64,000 nt of DNA from NCBI GenBank assembly GCA_001574975.1, contig KQ965855.1, positions 3,507 through 67,506 of the forward strand, in the 5' to 3' direction. The notes under the pieces are model-generated. The model had not been told where the DNA came from, ran no database searches, and saw nothing but the letters and a program-made list of their open reading frames with translations. This document shows positions 1 through 12,415 of this stretch, piece by piece; position 1 is the first letter of the stretch, and every line of letters starts with the position of its first letter. The DNA is from Gonapodya prolifera JEL478 (taxonomy: Eukaryota; Monoblepharomycota; Monoblepharidomycetes; Monoblepharidales; Gonapodyaceae). Position numbers and translations under genes: made by a program.

Positions 1-2221
1 AAGATTCATGTGTAAGTTGATAGAGTTCAATAAACTAGTGCAAAATAATAAGTGTATTGAAGATATGCAAGCAATAGTTATATTCACCTCTTCAATGGAG
101 TTCAGTATGAGTTTATGTTGGTTGGTACCATGACTATAGTGAAGCCTTCCTTGGTAGAAAAGATACTTTGAATTCACCTGGACGATCATTAAGCATACAA
201 TGAAAATGCTCTTTTGCAAGACATCAAACTGTACCATCTTTTTGAAGTTCTTCCTTGCTTCACGGTTCTCAGGTCCTCGCAATCGCCTGGGGAATGTTTT
301 GTCCACAAGATATTGACCCACTTCCAAATGTTTTGTAAGATATACAAGAATGAGATCTATCTCATGCCGATTGAAGAGAATTCCAGGTTCAGCAGTTTTT
401 GGGCCCATAGACATGTTGCTTTTGTCATCTGCCATCATGTTGTGCTTTTTAAGATTGAATCTCTAACACTTCAGATGCAATCGGTCGCTCACATTCCTCC
501 GATGAATCCATGGTGAATTCAATGATTGTCTGGCAAACCCTGACTGTGGTCTGGACAAAGGGTTTTCATGTGTGTGAATGGCTTAAATGTATTCCTTTGT
601 TTGCACGCTTCTCTGGAACAGGATCACTGCAAAGTTGTCCCTATGCGTTAGGAAGAAGTTTGGTACAAACTAGCTGCAGAGGAACGTGCTCGTAAGGATT
701 GAGGTCGCCCCAAACTTCTGTCAGGAGACCATTACCGAGTCATGGACTTCTGACACGAGTTTGGAGCGAACTTGTTCCTGGGGAACATGTTCCCTGAGAA
801 CAAATTCGGACGGAACTCTTGACAAAACAACATGTTCCTCCGACACAAGTTCACTCCGAAATCGAGTCACAGAAATATATCAATGAGACACGCTCATTTG
901 ACACAAGTTTGCTCCAAACTCGTGCCGGGGGAGCATGTCTTCAGACCATGTCTCTCTGACACAAGTTCGGAGCAAACTTCTTCCTTGTGAACATGTCTCT
1001 CCGGCACAAGTTCGCTCCGAACTCGTGCTGGAGGAGCATGTCTTAAGACAATGTCTCTCTGACACGAGTTTGGAGCGAACTTGTGTCAGAGAGACATGGT
1101 CTGAAGACACAAGTTCGCACCAAACTTGTTCCTTGTGAACATGTCTCTCTGGAACGAGTTCGCTCCGAACTCGTGTCAGAGAGACATTGTCTTAAGACAT
1201 GCTCCTCTGGCACGAGTTTGGAGTGAACTCGTGTTGGACAGACATGTTCACGCGGAACGAGAGTTTGCTCCAAACTTGGGTCTTACAAACATGTCTCTCT
1301 GACACGAGTTCGGAGCAAACTCGTGTCAGAGATACATGTTCACCAGTGATGATCTGACATGAGTTCGGAGCGAACTTGTTCCAGAGGAACATGGTCTTAA
1401 GACATGCACCTCTGACACGAGTTCGGAGCGAACTTGTACCGGAGAGACATGTTCACCGGGTACAATTCAGAGCCAACTCGTGTCAGAACATGTCTCTGAC
1501 ACAAGTTCGCTCCGAACTTGTGTCAGGCAAGCATGTGTGATAGATAAGATTCTTATGAATGAGTGATATGTTTAAAGTATAATGGAATGATACTTCCCTA
1601 ATTCAAAAAGTTGTTGTTTTGGCACCTGTGCCTGAGGAGCCGAGCCTTAACGACAGATTCAAAGATTGGCGGGCCATCACCAACCAAGTTTGCATNGGAG
1701 CACTCATTCATCTAAAGCATAGGATGGGACCAAAAGAGAGAGCCAGAAAGGTGCGTATTGAAAGTTTCCGCGACGAAAATTCAACATCTAACGAAACCAC
1801 CACATGATTGAACATCCAACTCCATTCAAGGCTCCAAAGGCTCCGAAAGCATCCGGGAAAAGCCTTACAGTTCAACTCAAACTGCCATCGCTCATCTCCG
1901 ATACAATGAAGAAGTGGATTACGGAGGACTCGCCAAAGAAAGTCAAACTTCAGCACAGGGTATGGGAGCTCAGACTCAACGTGGTAGGAAGTAGAAGTAC
2001 CTACTTTTATTTTCCTTACAATAAATGTGTGTGAGAACAACTTGGTGTTTTACTTTTCTGAATCACAAATATGACTTTGGTGAGGTGGGGGTGCTTCCTG
2101 TTTTTGGTGGGGGTATGTCCCCAGGGTGGGGGTGTGTCAGCATTGGGACATTCACATCCCTCAAATAATTCAAATTGATTTAAAGTCATGTATTTCTGAA
2201 TCTTGGTATCATAACTACAGC
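1..2221. other. No confident gene; AT-rich flank with palindrome array
   Basis: Outside the palindrome array I see no reliable gene. A weak plus-strand coding-like stretch lies at about 1,620-2,034, with readable peptides in two frames and a possible donor after AGAAAG near 1,750. It has no recognised domain, and an ambiguous base (n) sits at 1,696. A G-rich stretch with repeated GGTGGGGGT lies at about 2,078-2,135. This could be the end of a neighbouring gene or decayed sequence. Confidence 0.4.
745..1530. repeat. Array of about 16 imperfect palindromes
   Basis: Roughly sixteen copies of a 24-28-nt imperfect palindrome lie about 50 nt apart. The core reads ACAAGTTCG-GAG-CGAACTTGT or its complement, with variants ACACGAGTTT and ACGAGTTCG. 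Copies alternate between the GGAGC and GCTCC centre, so both orientations occur. Between the palindromes a second short motif recurs (CAGAGAGACATG or its complement CATGTCTCTCTG, often followed by TCTTAAGACAT). Each unit could fold as a hairpin with roughly 9-bp arms. No coding gene is apparent here: the short open frames only read the repeat. It is not a CRISPR array, because intervening sequences are themselves repetitive and the repeats are diverged and of mixed orientation. Confidence 0.85.
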
Positions 2222-5200
2222 TCAAACTTGTGAAGGCAGAAAAAGGGAGTAAAGAGGGGAGGAAGTTGGTAGGGAACCTATACCAGATAACTCAAATGCT
2301 TTGCACCCAAGAGCCTCATTATCAGCAGTCAAAATTAAAGTTTCCAGCACACCCAAGGAGCTTGGGTAATAGTGGATATATACTGTTGCCACAGTTAGGG
2401 GGTCCACAATGAGTGTCAGTTTACTGTCTTTTGCATCTGTTTCAGAATCAGAAGCACAAAGCTTGAAGTCTGGCACCAATGGTATGCTGAGTTCAAATGT
2501 TTGTGTTGTTGAAGTGACATTTTCTAGTGATATGGGAATAACCTTAAAAAGTGGGGATTTAAAATATGAACAATTGGACAGGACAAGTGAAAACCATACC
2601 TTTTTATCTCCAAGATCACAGTGGATTGTAGGGAGTTTCTTGGGAGGGGTTTCAAACCCTTCCAAGAGTATATTCCACCAATACTCTCCAAGGTTGGGGT
2701 TAATAAATTTCAACTTTCCAGTGGAGGATAAAATTTCTCCTGAGATAATAGCAAGTTACAATAATCATGAATGAAATTCAGTTAACAGATATCTTACCAG
2801 GGTGATAAAATATTTGATACAGAGCATCAGCTTTAGGTGGGATATGAAGCTCCTGCTCTCCTGTAACTCCTTGTCCTTCCAAAACAACCTTAAATGTTTG
2901 AGACTCTAGGAGAGGATTTGAAAGACAGACTGAAGACGTGACTGATGCATAAAGAGGTCCTTTCATGGTTAAAGAACCAGATGGTTCTGGTTCCAGCACT
3001 GTTAGATCAACCAAAAACCAGCTATAAATTGTAGAGTCCAATTTATGTGTAAAGCGAACTATGTGTTGAGTGAGTCCACTCAGCATTGGTGTAAATGACA
3101 CACAACACTTTGCTACTGACTGCCCCTGGATCAGAATGGCTGAAGGTCCATGAGCATGTGGTAGTGTCAATGCCACCAAGTACTCCATATCACCATCAAT
3201 AAGATTGCAAACTGTGAATTCCATGTTCACACATTCACGAGCCTTGCAGGTCAACTGAAAGGTGCCATCTGGGAGAGGTTCCGTTGCCTGTGCTTGAATG
3301 TTAATGATATGTTTTTGGTTGTTCTGCATGTTCAATAGTGTTATTTTACATTTGACATCTGACACAGAAACAGGAGCAAAGTCAATCCTATAGTTTGCAC
3401 TTGAGTGAGCTCGAACATGAAGTGACTCAGGGAACTTGAAAAATGGGAGAGCTGCACCATCTTCCCAAAAGGCTTTGACAGTCCAATCATTCTCAGAAGT
3501 GTTTTGGATTGAGATGGTCTTTGATGTTGTACTCCGAGCAGAAGTTTTCATGTCTATTTCAATCAGTTCACCATCTGGTATGCAAACTGCTTCTATGCAG
3601 TAGACTCGGATGTCTGGAATTGTAAGACCAATAAGTGTGACTGTTGTACTATGAAGTCCTGTGGACTTGGGGAAAAAATTCACAAGAAGCTCAGCCTCTC
3701 CAGCTGGATACTGACCATCCAAAATGATTGCATCAATATGCCCATGGAAAGTGGGGTTTGAGAAAATGGCTTTGTACATTAAAGGCTGTTTTGGAAATCC
3801 ATAAGCAGAATCATATTTCAATTTCACACTTTGCTTCTCATCTGCTTTTCCAGTCTTGACTAATCCAAGGAGATTTTCTATTGCATGATCTCGTTGGATA
3901 TTGCTGACAGGAATAGCAATAGGTTTCTCAAAAACCTGATTAAGCTTGCAACTCCAGTGGAATGTCTCCAAGGGGAGAGGATCCAAGGTGTCACCTTCTA
4001 CAACAACCAGAAACTCGCCTATTTCACAATTGGAAAAGTGAAGTTGAAGTTCATGTGTTCCAAGCTAATGGTATCAGCATTTTTTTTTTGCTGAATGTGT
4101 TAATTATTGATTGATTGATGAACTGCAAAACATGCTCACCCGGAATGGTAAAAAGTTAACAATTAGATTGCTGGATCCACCACCATCTAAGGTGATTGTG
4201 TCATGTTGTACGTGAAAGGCATGTGGACTTCTGAGTCTTCTCATCACTTGACTTCCACCGCTTCTGTTGTTTTCATATGCCTGCAACAGAGTAAAAGTAA
4301 TGAGAAAAGAACTTAGCCTCATCCTTTTGAAATAATTACTTTCAATGACTCCTTGCATTTAATTTTAAACACTCCTCCTTCATTGTATGGATTTTTAATT
4401 GATATTTCAGACAAAGTACCAGGTACTCTGTACAATGGGCTGCGCAATTTCTGTGTTTGCAGGGCTTCAAGACCACCAACCTTTGCTCTGGAATAAATGT
4501 CTGTCATTTTATTCCTTATCAGCTCCTTTGTTAAAATGCTCACATAAGTGGAAACATCAAAACAGATCCTGAATTTATTCCCATTGGTTTGCTTCTCAGA
4601 AGAAGCCAACCATCTGTAATCCTGTCACTCCAACGGCCAACAAACCCAACAGGAAGCTTGACTATGTCCTACAATACCACAAATAATTTTAATGTAAGAG
4701 TAAACTTGCAAACACACAACCAGTCAGCACCTCAGAGCTAAGCATTACACTGGAGCAAAATGGATTCAAATGAAATCCACTACCTTCAATATGTATTTCA
4801 TAGCATGTTGCATGTTTTGATATGCTCTTCAACTCAATATACTTAAAAACTGAATGGTGAAGTTTCCCAATGAACTCAATTGGCACACTTTTATGAACTC
4901 TTGGTAAAGTTTGAAAAAGAAAGACTAAAAGGAGGAGAGCATCTACAGAAAAGAAGAATTGGTAGGAAGTGTGTTAAAAATATAACCATAAATCAGACTT
5001 TAATTTCCAATATGACAAAGTACTGACCATAAATGGTTCCTTTTGCATTACAATACACATCAGTTGGTGTTTCTGGGCGACTTTTGCCATATAACCAGTC
5101 GAATGCATGATTGATCCTTTCCCAATTAGATCTGAACTCAAGTGGAGTATTGGCACTCCAATAAAATGAGGTGAAGTGTGACTTGGCAAGTTGTGGAATA

Positions 5201-8200
5201 TATGCTAAAACAATGTTAGCTACAATGACACCACTCTGAAAATCTTCAAAGGCCTTTATGCTCAAAGGCATTCCTGTTTGCATCAAATGTACCTTTGCCA
5301 CCTGTGATTGAGCCCAGTAAAAGATGGTATTGCAGTCAGAATCAAGATAGCTCGATGTTATAGTCATTGATTTGATGCCAGGCAGTCCTTGGAGGTCCAA
5401 AAAGTTTCTCATTGCCTTTCCTCTTGCACAGGGCTGAATTACAAATATTTTGATGGTTTCAAGTGCAAGGCTCAACCATGCCTCCATATGGATAATGTGA
5501 AAATTATCATGTGTTTGTTTTACAAAGTTTATCCTTTCTTGTGATGGTTGGTGAAACGGATTATCAGGATTCTTGTGAGAGCTCCAAAGGATAAAATCCT
5601 CAGGAGAAAGCAAAAATTCAGGCCTGATGGCAGGAAGGGTAGTGCCATTGGCTCTGTACAGGCTCAGAAGTTTAGATAGTGTCTTGTAGCTTGATGTCAA
5701 ACTATCAAAGTTCTGCCTGCCTCTACCTACACTGTTAAGTGAAAACTCAAGAATTGACTTTGAACTTTCAAAGACAGAGCTCACCAATGGGTTCGACTGT
5801 TGTTATTACTTCATTGGACCCAATTTTTTTGCCAGATAAACTCTGGACAATGTCTTGTAGCACTCTACCACTTGATTCTGCCAAGTACTGTGGAAAATTT
5901 TTTGACAGCTTATGAGTGGAAAGGGGTGCATAAAGTAAGAATACACATGTAGTTTTAGAACATGACACCCCTTCACCTTGGCTGTTCCCCCAGAAGAATG
6001 GCTTGCCAGCCATTTATCCAAGGATAAAACAATATCTTGCATGTATGATTTGTATGAACCTAAAATTTGATTATTTACCAGTGGCACACCACCTGGTGTT
6101 TGCACTTGAGAAATATGGGTAAAAAGATTGAATTTTTGAACAAAATAGTATGGTGCAAGGCTCAGTGGACTTGTGTCTGATGCTCCATGAAAGAGCACTG
6201 AAAACACATCCTCCTTTTTTAAATTGCTGTAAAAGTTGATCCTCCCAGAAAAAACTGCAGGACCACACTTGTCTATGAAGGGTTGAAACAATGCTGATAC
6301 GCAAACATTAATGCTTTCCCCATCACTAACAATTTTTCCATCTGGGAAAGACAGCTGTATTTGAGTGATTTGCTGCACAGACCTTTCAATATCAAATTGA
6401 AGATCACAGCTTTCACCAGTATGATTGGTGACCTTGATAGTTGCTTCTGACACACTTTCTAGAGGAACAGTTGGTAAAATTAATTCTGGAGGATCAAATA
6501 TCAAAGATGGCGTTATTGCAACCCCAGAAATAAAGAGTCCAGTTGATCCTTCAATGTCTTGAAGGAACATTTCAGCTTGGAACGAATAGTAGCTTGGATG
6601 TTGCGGTGTAAATGTGACAATAATCTGTGATTTTTCCTGGGGAGCAATCTGTCCCCAGGTTGGCTCAAGTCTGAATGCATCGGGCAACAATTCTGCATTT
6701 CCAATCCACCAGCTCACGGTGTCTGTTTCACTGATATTAAAAAGATTTACAATTTCAGTTGCAGGCATGCGAGCATCTTTTGTTGCTGCCAACAAATTTT
6801 GATTGCCAAAGCAAACCTGTGTTTGTGACACAACCAATGGTGATTCAATGCCCTCTGCATGTACTAAAATGCGCTTTGTGCCACACCCAACAACATCAAT
6901 TGTCAGATAAAAGTCATTGCATCCAATATTCTGTGGCTGGTAATGCAATTGTAACTTTAGTGTCTGACCTGGCAAAACGTCGAACAAATAGAGGCACCCG
7001 TATGGGCCTTTAGCAGAAGATTGTTGGATGCCGTCAAAATGCCACACATCCATTGAAGAATCAATGACACTCATTGAGGCATTAATGCTTGACTTTTTGT
7101 TTTGCGCATTTATCAAAGCACCTGCAACAATCTGAAACTCTCCGTGCAAGCGAAGGTCGATAGCGCATTTTGTCAAAACTGCGGAGGTATTGGAGATGCT
7201 AAAGTCGCCTGTCCTTGAGCCTCCAACAACAATGGCACCTAGGCTACATAATCCAGTGACTTCCACTACTGGCACCTTGGCTTCATACTGCAGCGGGACG
7301 TGAATTGGTTTTCCGCCTCCGGCAGCCAACACTACTATGTCATCCTGAAAAACACCTGGCATACTCGGCGTAACAGCAATGATCACCTCTTTATCAGTTT
7401 CTCTTGTTACAGTAGAGGTACCAGGGTAAACAAAGACGTCGCCGCTGCACTTGTTTGTGTTTGTCGAAAATGCTGCATCAGTCAGAGACGCATTCTTCAA
7501 TACCAACGTGACTGCAACATTTCCAAGCAAAGTACCGGCAATTCGTTGCCGACTTGTAGCCAGAAAGGTGAAGAGCCTTCGCATATCGAGTACGTTCTCG
7601 GTGGTGGCGTTGAAAACAGGTACGACTCCAAAATCTACAGCATTTATAGCGTTCTTCTTGTGCACCGTGTGCAACCCAAACGACTGGGATGCCCCCGCCC
7701 AAACCAGGCGCACTGCAGGAGTTTCCCCTCGCAGTATGACCTCGGTTCCACCACCAATAGGACGATCTTCATCATCAACGATGTTAATCCTTGCTTTCTT
7801 ATCTGTTAGTGGGCGAAGTCCCGGTGTAAACTTTACTGCCAGAACGAACGACCCCCCGGATTCAATCCGCCCTCCTAGGGATGTTGCCTCAAATTTGCCT
7901 TCCCCATCAACTGCCGTTGGATCAATACTAAAAGAGAACTTGACGGGAGCAATTCCTGCATTCGTCAGTGTGAGAGCGCCCCAAGTTGAAGGCCATCCTT
8001 CTTGAGCGGTCGGGCCGTCAGATACTGTGGCTTGCATTTGGAGCAGCGTGGGTTGAATGAGAAGCGAAGGAAGCTTTACGTTTGCAGAGATTGGAAGGGA
8101 ATACTGGTGTCGGGTTGCGAAAAATGGAATTGCGATGAGGTCAAATTGCTCATCCATGACAACATCCCCACGAAGGAGAGCAACAAGCTCACCTTATGCT

Positions 8201-11200
8201 TTCCATTAATCACATAAACAAGCTTGGCTTTCCAAATACCCAGCGCCCTGCCCACGACACTAATCTCCACACCCCCGACCTCTCCCGCAGGTAGCTCGAG
8301 CCCTCTCACCGGTACGATTGCGACATTACATTCCACTTTCTTGATCTGCTCGCGCCCGCCCGCCATTATTTTGTTTCCGGGTGGCAGTACTTGAACCCAC
8401 ACGGTCTCACCCCCCGCGTTCAAGAAATTGAGCCCCCGCACCGCCCGCGCCCCAACTTCGACCTCGCCCATATCAAGCTCCGCAACGCCCACAAAAATAC
8501 TGTTGAGGAGGGACTCGGGTACAAGCGGCCACTCGTCCGGTACAAACGGGCGTGATCCCTGCACCCGCCTGCCTAGCCTGGGCACTTGCACCTCTCCCGA
8601 CCGCGCGCGCGCAATGAGTGGCGTGACTGTCCATGGGCTCAACTTGCTGGGTTGCTTCTTATCCTCCACAACCTTTGCGCCAACCACATCCACCTCGTGC
8701 GGTAGTGCCAGACTGAGGTACGGCCACCCTTCCTCCTCCCCGTCACTGGACCCGTCTGGTCCGTCCCCGCGTTCTGCCGCCGCGCGGCGGTACCAGTCAA
8801 TATAGCGCTGCTCGTGGACCTTCTTGTCGTCCCACTCCTCCTGCCGCTCCCCGCGAGTGGGTGGGCATGTCCCCTGGGGGGCTGCTGTGGATGGTGGCTG
8901 GCGTGGGTGCACGACCACGCGGAGGTGGCAGGACAGGTGGGCGAGAACGGCGTGGGCGGACGTTGAGGAGAGGACTTTGACGACGAGCGGGGAGGAGTAT
9001 GAGCCGGCCTACAGTTCCAACGTGGCACACGTAACGCCACACACTCCACCCCCCAACAAAACCCGTCTGGGACTGACATACCTCGCGCCCAATAACTCCA
9101 ACCTCCACCACTGCCTCCTCCCCCGCACCAAGTCGCCCCTCCCAGGCGCCTCCCACGGCGGAACGGACGATCACAAACGGGGCCCTGGGCCGGTCCACCA
9201 CGACACGCACAGGTCCCGCAGAGGCGTTGCATACAGTAATGCTGGCGGTATTGGACGGCGCGGGACCAAAACTGGTGCTGGGGCTTGTGCTGACGTGGGT
9301 GGCGGGGAAGCGCATCGAGGGCGGGTCAAGCACCACACGGACCGGCGCACTTGTCCCCATGAAGCGGGCGTGGAGAACATTTGGCGGCTTGTTGTGGGCC
9401 CCAGGACCCGTTTCTTTCCCAGGCTCTGCGACAAGCGTGCTCACGATTCCCCACGTGCCTTCATGCTCGACGATATCCCCGCCACTCGTGCCCTCCGGGG
9501 TGGCTCCAGGGGAAGTGACCCCCAGCGGCGGGCAGAACGAAACCGCAAGGGGTAGACTGGCGCCGGGGTCCAGCGTGCCCTCGGAGGGGACGAAGCGGAG
9601 CCAGTGGCCGTCGTGTGAGTGCGGTGGTGTCGTCTCGCCGCCTTCGCCCTTTGATCCTGCTCCTGCTCCTGCTCTTGCGCGTGAGCCCACCGCCCCCCCG
9701 GCAGGCAGCGCGCCCGACACCGGAACAACGTTGGCGGCCCGCACGTCGTCCTGGTCGCCCTGCGGCGCGATGCGGAACCTGACGGGGCGGGACAGGACGT
9801 TGCGTAGCGTGGCGGAGAGGACGTGCGTGTCTGATTGTAGGACAAGCGGGAGGGTGATGGGTGTGTGCGTATGTGGGGGGTTGGTGGGGTTGGTCGGGTC
9901 CTGTGCGGTGAAGGACAAAAAGTGTCAGCGACGGCGAAGGGAGTGGGTAAGAGGGAGACGTCCCCCACGCTCACATCCACATTCACACTCACCCCGCACA
10001 AAAACTCCACCGCATGCGCTACGACGTGCCACCGCACAATCACGGCGCGTGTCTGTGTCTCGTCGCCTTCGCCTTCGCCTCCGTTGGACTCCCCCTCTCC
10101 CACGCGCACACGCAGGGTGGCTTCAAACGAGCCCGTGCGGGACGTGGACGCTGTGATGGGCAGGAGTGCACGGCCTGACGTGTCGAGAGTGGCAGGTGTG
10201 GCAGGTGATGAGGGTGTCGTGGACGTGGCGGGTGTGGTGGGTGAAGAGGGGGTGGCAGGTGTCCTTGCGCGCGGAATGGGCGGGAGGAGCGGCACCGGGG
10301 ATATGGGCCGCTTCGACTTTTGTTTCATTGCGTTTGTGTGCTGCTTCGTTTTCGTTTTCATTTGCAGGTCGTCTCGGTCCCGGGGTGGTGGGAGACGGAG
10401 ACGGGCGGGGACCGTGATGGATGGGTGCAGGATGGTGACCGAGGGTGGGTCTGCGTCTGCATTCACGTCTGGGCCTGTGTCTACGTCTCTTTGGGGTGTA
10501 CTCCCGTTCGTACTTGCTGTACCAGCCCCCGCATCCACGCTCCACCCGGTGGCGCTTGCTGCACCAGCCCCCCCATCCACGTTCCTCCCAACAACGGTAC
10601 ACTTGGCATCTCGTCCACCCGCCTCGCAGACGACGTGACAGAGCGCGTCTCTTCCCCCTAAATTTGTGAGGACCAAACAAGCCTCGAGTGTCGTGCCACG
10701 CAGGACTGTTCCCATGTCGAGAAATGGGGGCAGGGAGACGTCGGGCGAGGCGATGGAGGCGCGGAGGGGAACGTCGATGCGGCCGGGAGGCGAGAGGATG
10801 TCGATGGACAGGACAGATCGGAAGAGGGATGATGACGACGAGGGGATGAGTCCCTGAGCGGTGTGGATGCCCTGTATGCTCTGGAGCGTCGGGTCCCGAG
10901 GTCCGAGGTGGCCGAGGGACGTTGCGAGAGAGCGGCCAGGAGAGGCGACTGAGTATGCCGAGGCGGTGGCAGAGTCCGGGCGGGATCCGAGCGGGACGGC
11001 ACGAGCAGGCCTGCGCGGCGCGAGGACGTCGAGTGAGAATGCGACTGCGATGCGTGCTGATGCGCCGGGGGCGAGGGAGAGCGAGGAAGGTGCAGGGAGG
11101 GAGGTGTCCGAAGGGTCGCGGAGGGCAAAGTGAGGGTTTGGCGGCGGGATGGGGCAGAGTTTGACGGATCTCCGTGAGAAGTTTGAGAGCGTGAGTGTCT

Positions 11201-11576
11201 GGATGTGCAGGGGTGCGGAGGGTGAGTCGAGGTCGTCGTCGATGCGTGAGAGCGAGTGGGAGGCGGAGTGAGGGCGAGAGAGAGAACGCGCGGGGGCGAC
11301 ATCGACGTCCGCAAACTCGATTTCATTTGGATGCGCGCGCACGGAGAAGAATGAATGGAGTGCGGAATGTCTCTCCTCCCTGTGCGCGTCCGCGTCTCGT
11401 CGCCGCTGCTCGTCCCACAGGTCGCGCCCAACGGTCTGCGCATGCACCGACTGCGGCCTCTGTCTCTGCGCTGCCGCTGCCGTCGCGAGTTTTGCTGCGG
11501 TCGGAGTCGCCGTAGTGTCGCGCGTCCGCCCTCCGCGCCCTCCCGCGTCGCCCACTCTCTTGCGCGCGCCGTTCAT
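2222..11576 (-). CDS. CFAP47-like cilia and flagella associated protein
   Basis: Very large axonemal protein built from serial ASH/Ig-like beta domains with one calponin-homology-like region, the architecture of CFAP47 (CHDC2). Exons on the minus strand: 11576-9993, 9900-9082, 9008-8193, 8148-5977, 5908-5785, 5726-5028, 4942-4731, 4668-4544, 4487-4340, 4280-4140, 4064-2798, 2739-2600, 2542-2222. They sum to 8,568 nt, about 2,855 aa, close to animal CFAP47. The CH-like region falls at about residues 1,970-2,070 (NTIFYWAQSQ, FEDFQSGVIVANIVLAYIP). It is followed by the family motifs LLVFLFQTLPRV and GEYWWNILLEGFE. The first ATG in the first exon was taken as start. The 44-nt intron at 8192-8149 is unusually short; a one-base frameshift there would also restore a good ASH strand. 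The last exon ends soon after an ASH motif (FELSGIG), so the C-terminus may be shorter than in animals. CFAP47 acts in motile flagella. The family is confident; exact ends are less so. Confidence 0.85.
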
Positions 11577-12415
11577 TGCATGCGATGCTTCCTGTACGCT
11601 GCGGCTCTGTCCTGCACTGCGCGTCACGATGTCTGGCTGGATTTTGTTTTGTCTGAGAATCTGTTTAGCCTGAGTGTCAAGCCGGGCAAAAAAAAAACTC
11701 TCCAATAACGGCAAGCGTTTTTCTCCGCGTTTCGTACTCCTTCCTATCACAGGGGTACCGTTTGAGCAATCAGGGTTGGTTTCGCTCTCTTGGAAGTGTC
11801 AACACCACTTCGTTCCGAGGTTTGAAGTTTCCTACTGTCCGCGTTTTGTATCTCGACGTCACCCAGAAGTCATCTGTCATTCCACCACGAATTTCCATAC
11901 TCCGATCGCTCAACGAATTATATTCGTGAGCGCTCTGTATCCAAAGCATTCAAACTCAGTCGATATATTGAATCAAGCGAATCAAGCGATCAAAAGAACA
12001 AAAATCTTTCACAAACTTTTAGAGCTTTGTTTGCTTGACATCGATGAACTGCTTGTGGTCCATCTCGTGCATTTATGGGTCCACAAATTTAAAGCTATTC
12101 ACTGGTCGATGGGGGGAAACATGCAGGCATTGCAAGAGACGACAAGTTTCACCTTAGAAACATCGACTTTTCACTACCTTTTGCAACTATCTTCTTCACT
12201 GAAGGGACCAAACTCCCAAACACTGATTAATACCTGTAAAGTGTGAATTACAGCACGGGCGGGCTCAAAGGCACCACCTCACTGTTACTCTTTCTCTGTC
12301 CTTCTATTCGTTGTAGTTCAGGAAATCGTATTGAACGTGGCGGACAGACTGAGCCTCCGTCAGCTGGCCCCAGTCAACAAGGGACCCCAACCACGGTTCC
12401 CAGCCGATTCCCCAA
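11577..12415. promoter_or_regulatory. Divergent intergenic region between CFAP47 and ankyrin-kinase
   Basis: This 0.84-kb stretch separates two divergently transcribed genes and should hold both promoters. A 190-codon open frame on the plus strand (11674-12246) starts only at GTG, has no recognisable domain and was not called. A run of A's lies at about 11,689-11,696. No clear TATA element was identified. Confidence 0.4.

Noticed and set aside
745-1530. CRISPR-like array
   Set aside because: Repeats are diverged, occur in both orientations and the spacers are repetitive. No cas genes are present and the genome is eukaryotic.
1619-2034. Plus-strand coding stretch before CFAP47
   Set aside because: Two short frames with no domain, an ambiguous base inside and no convincing splice model, so not called as a gene.
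9227-10156. Long plus-strand open frame (about 310 codons)
   Set aside because: Antisense to GC-rich CFAP47 exons; Pro/Arg/Thr-rich shadow with no domain.
11674-12246. 190-codon frame in the CFAP47/kinase spacer
   Set aside because: Begins only at GTG, has no recognised domain and overlaps the expected promoters.
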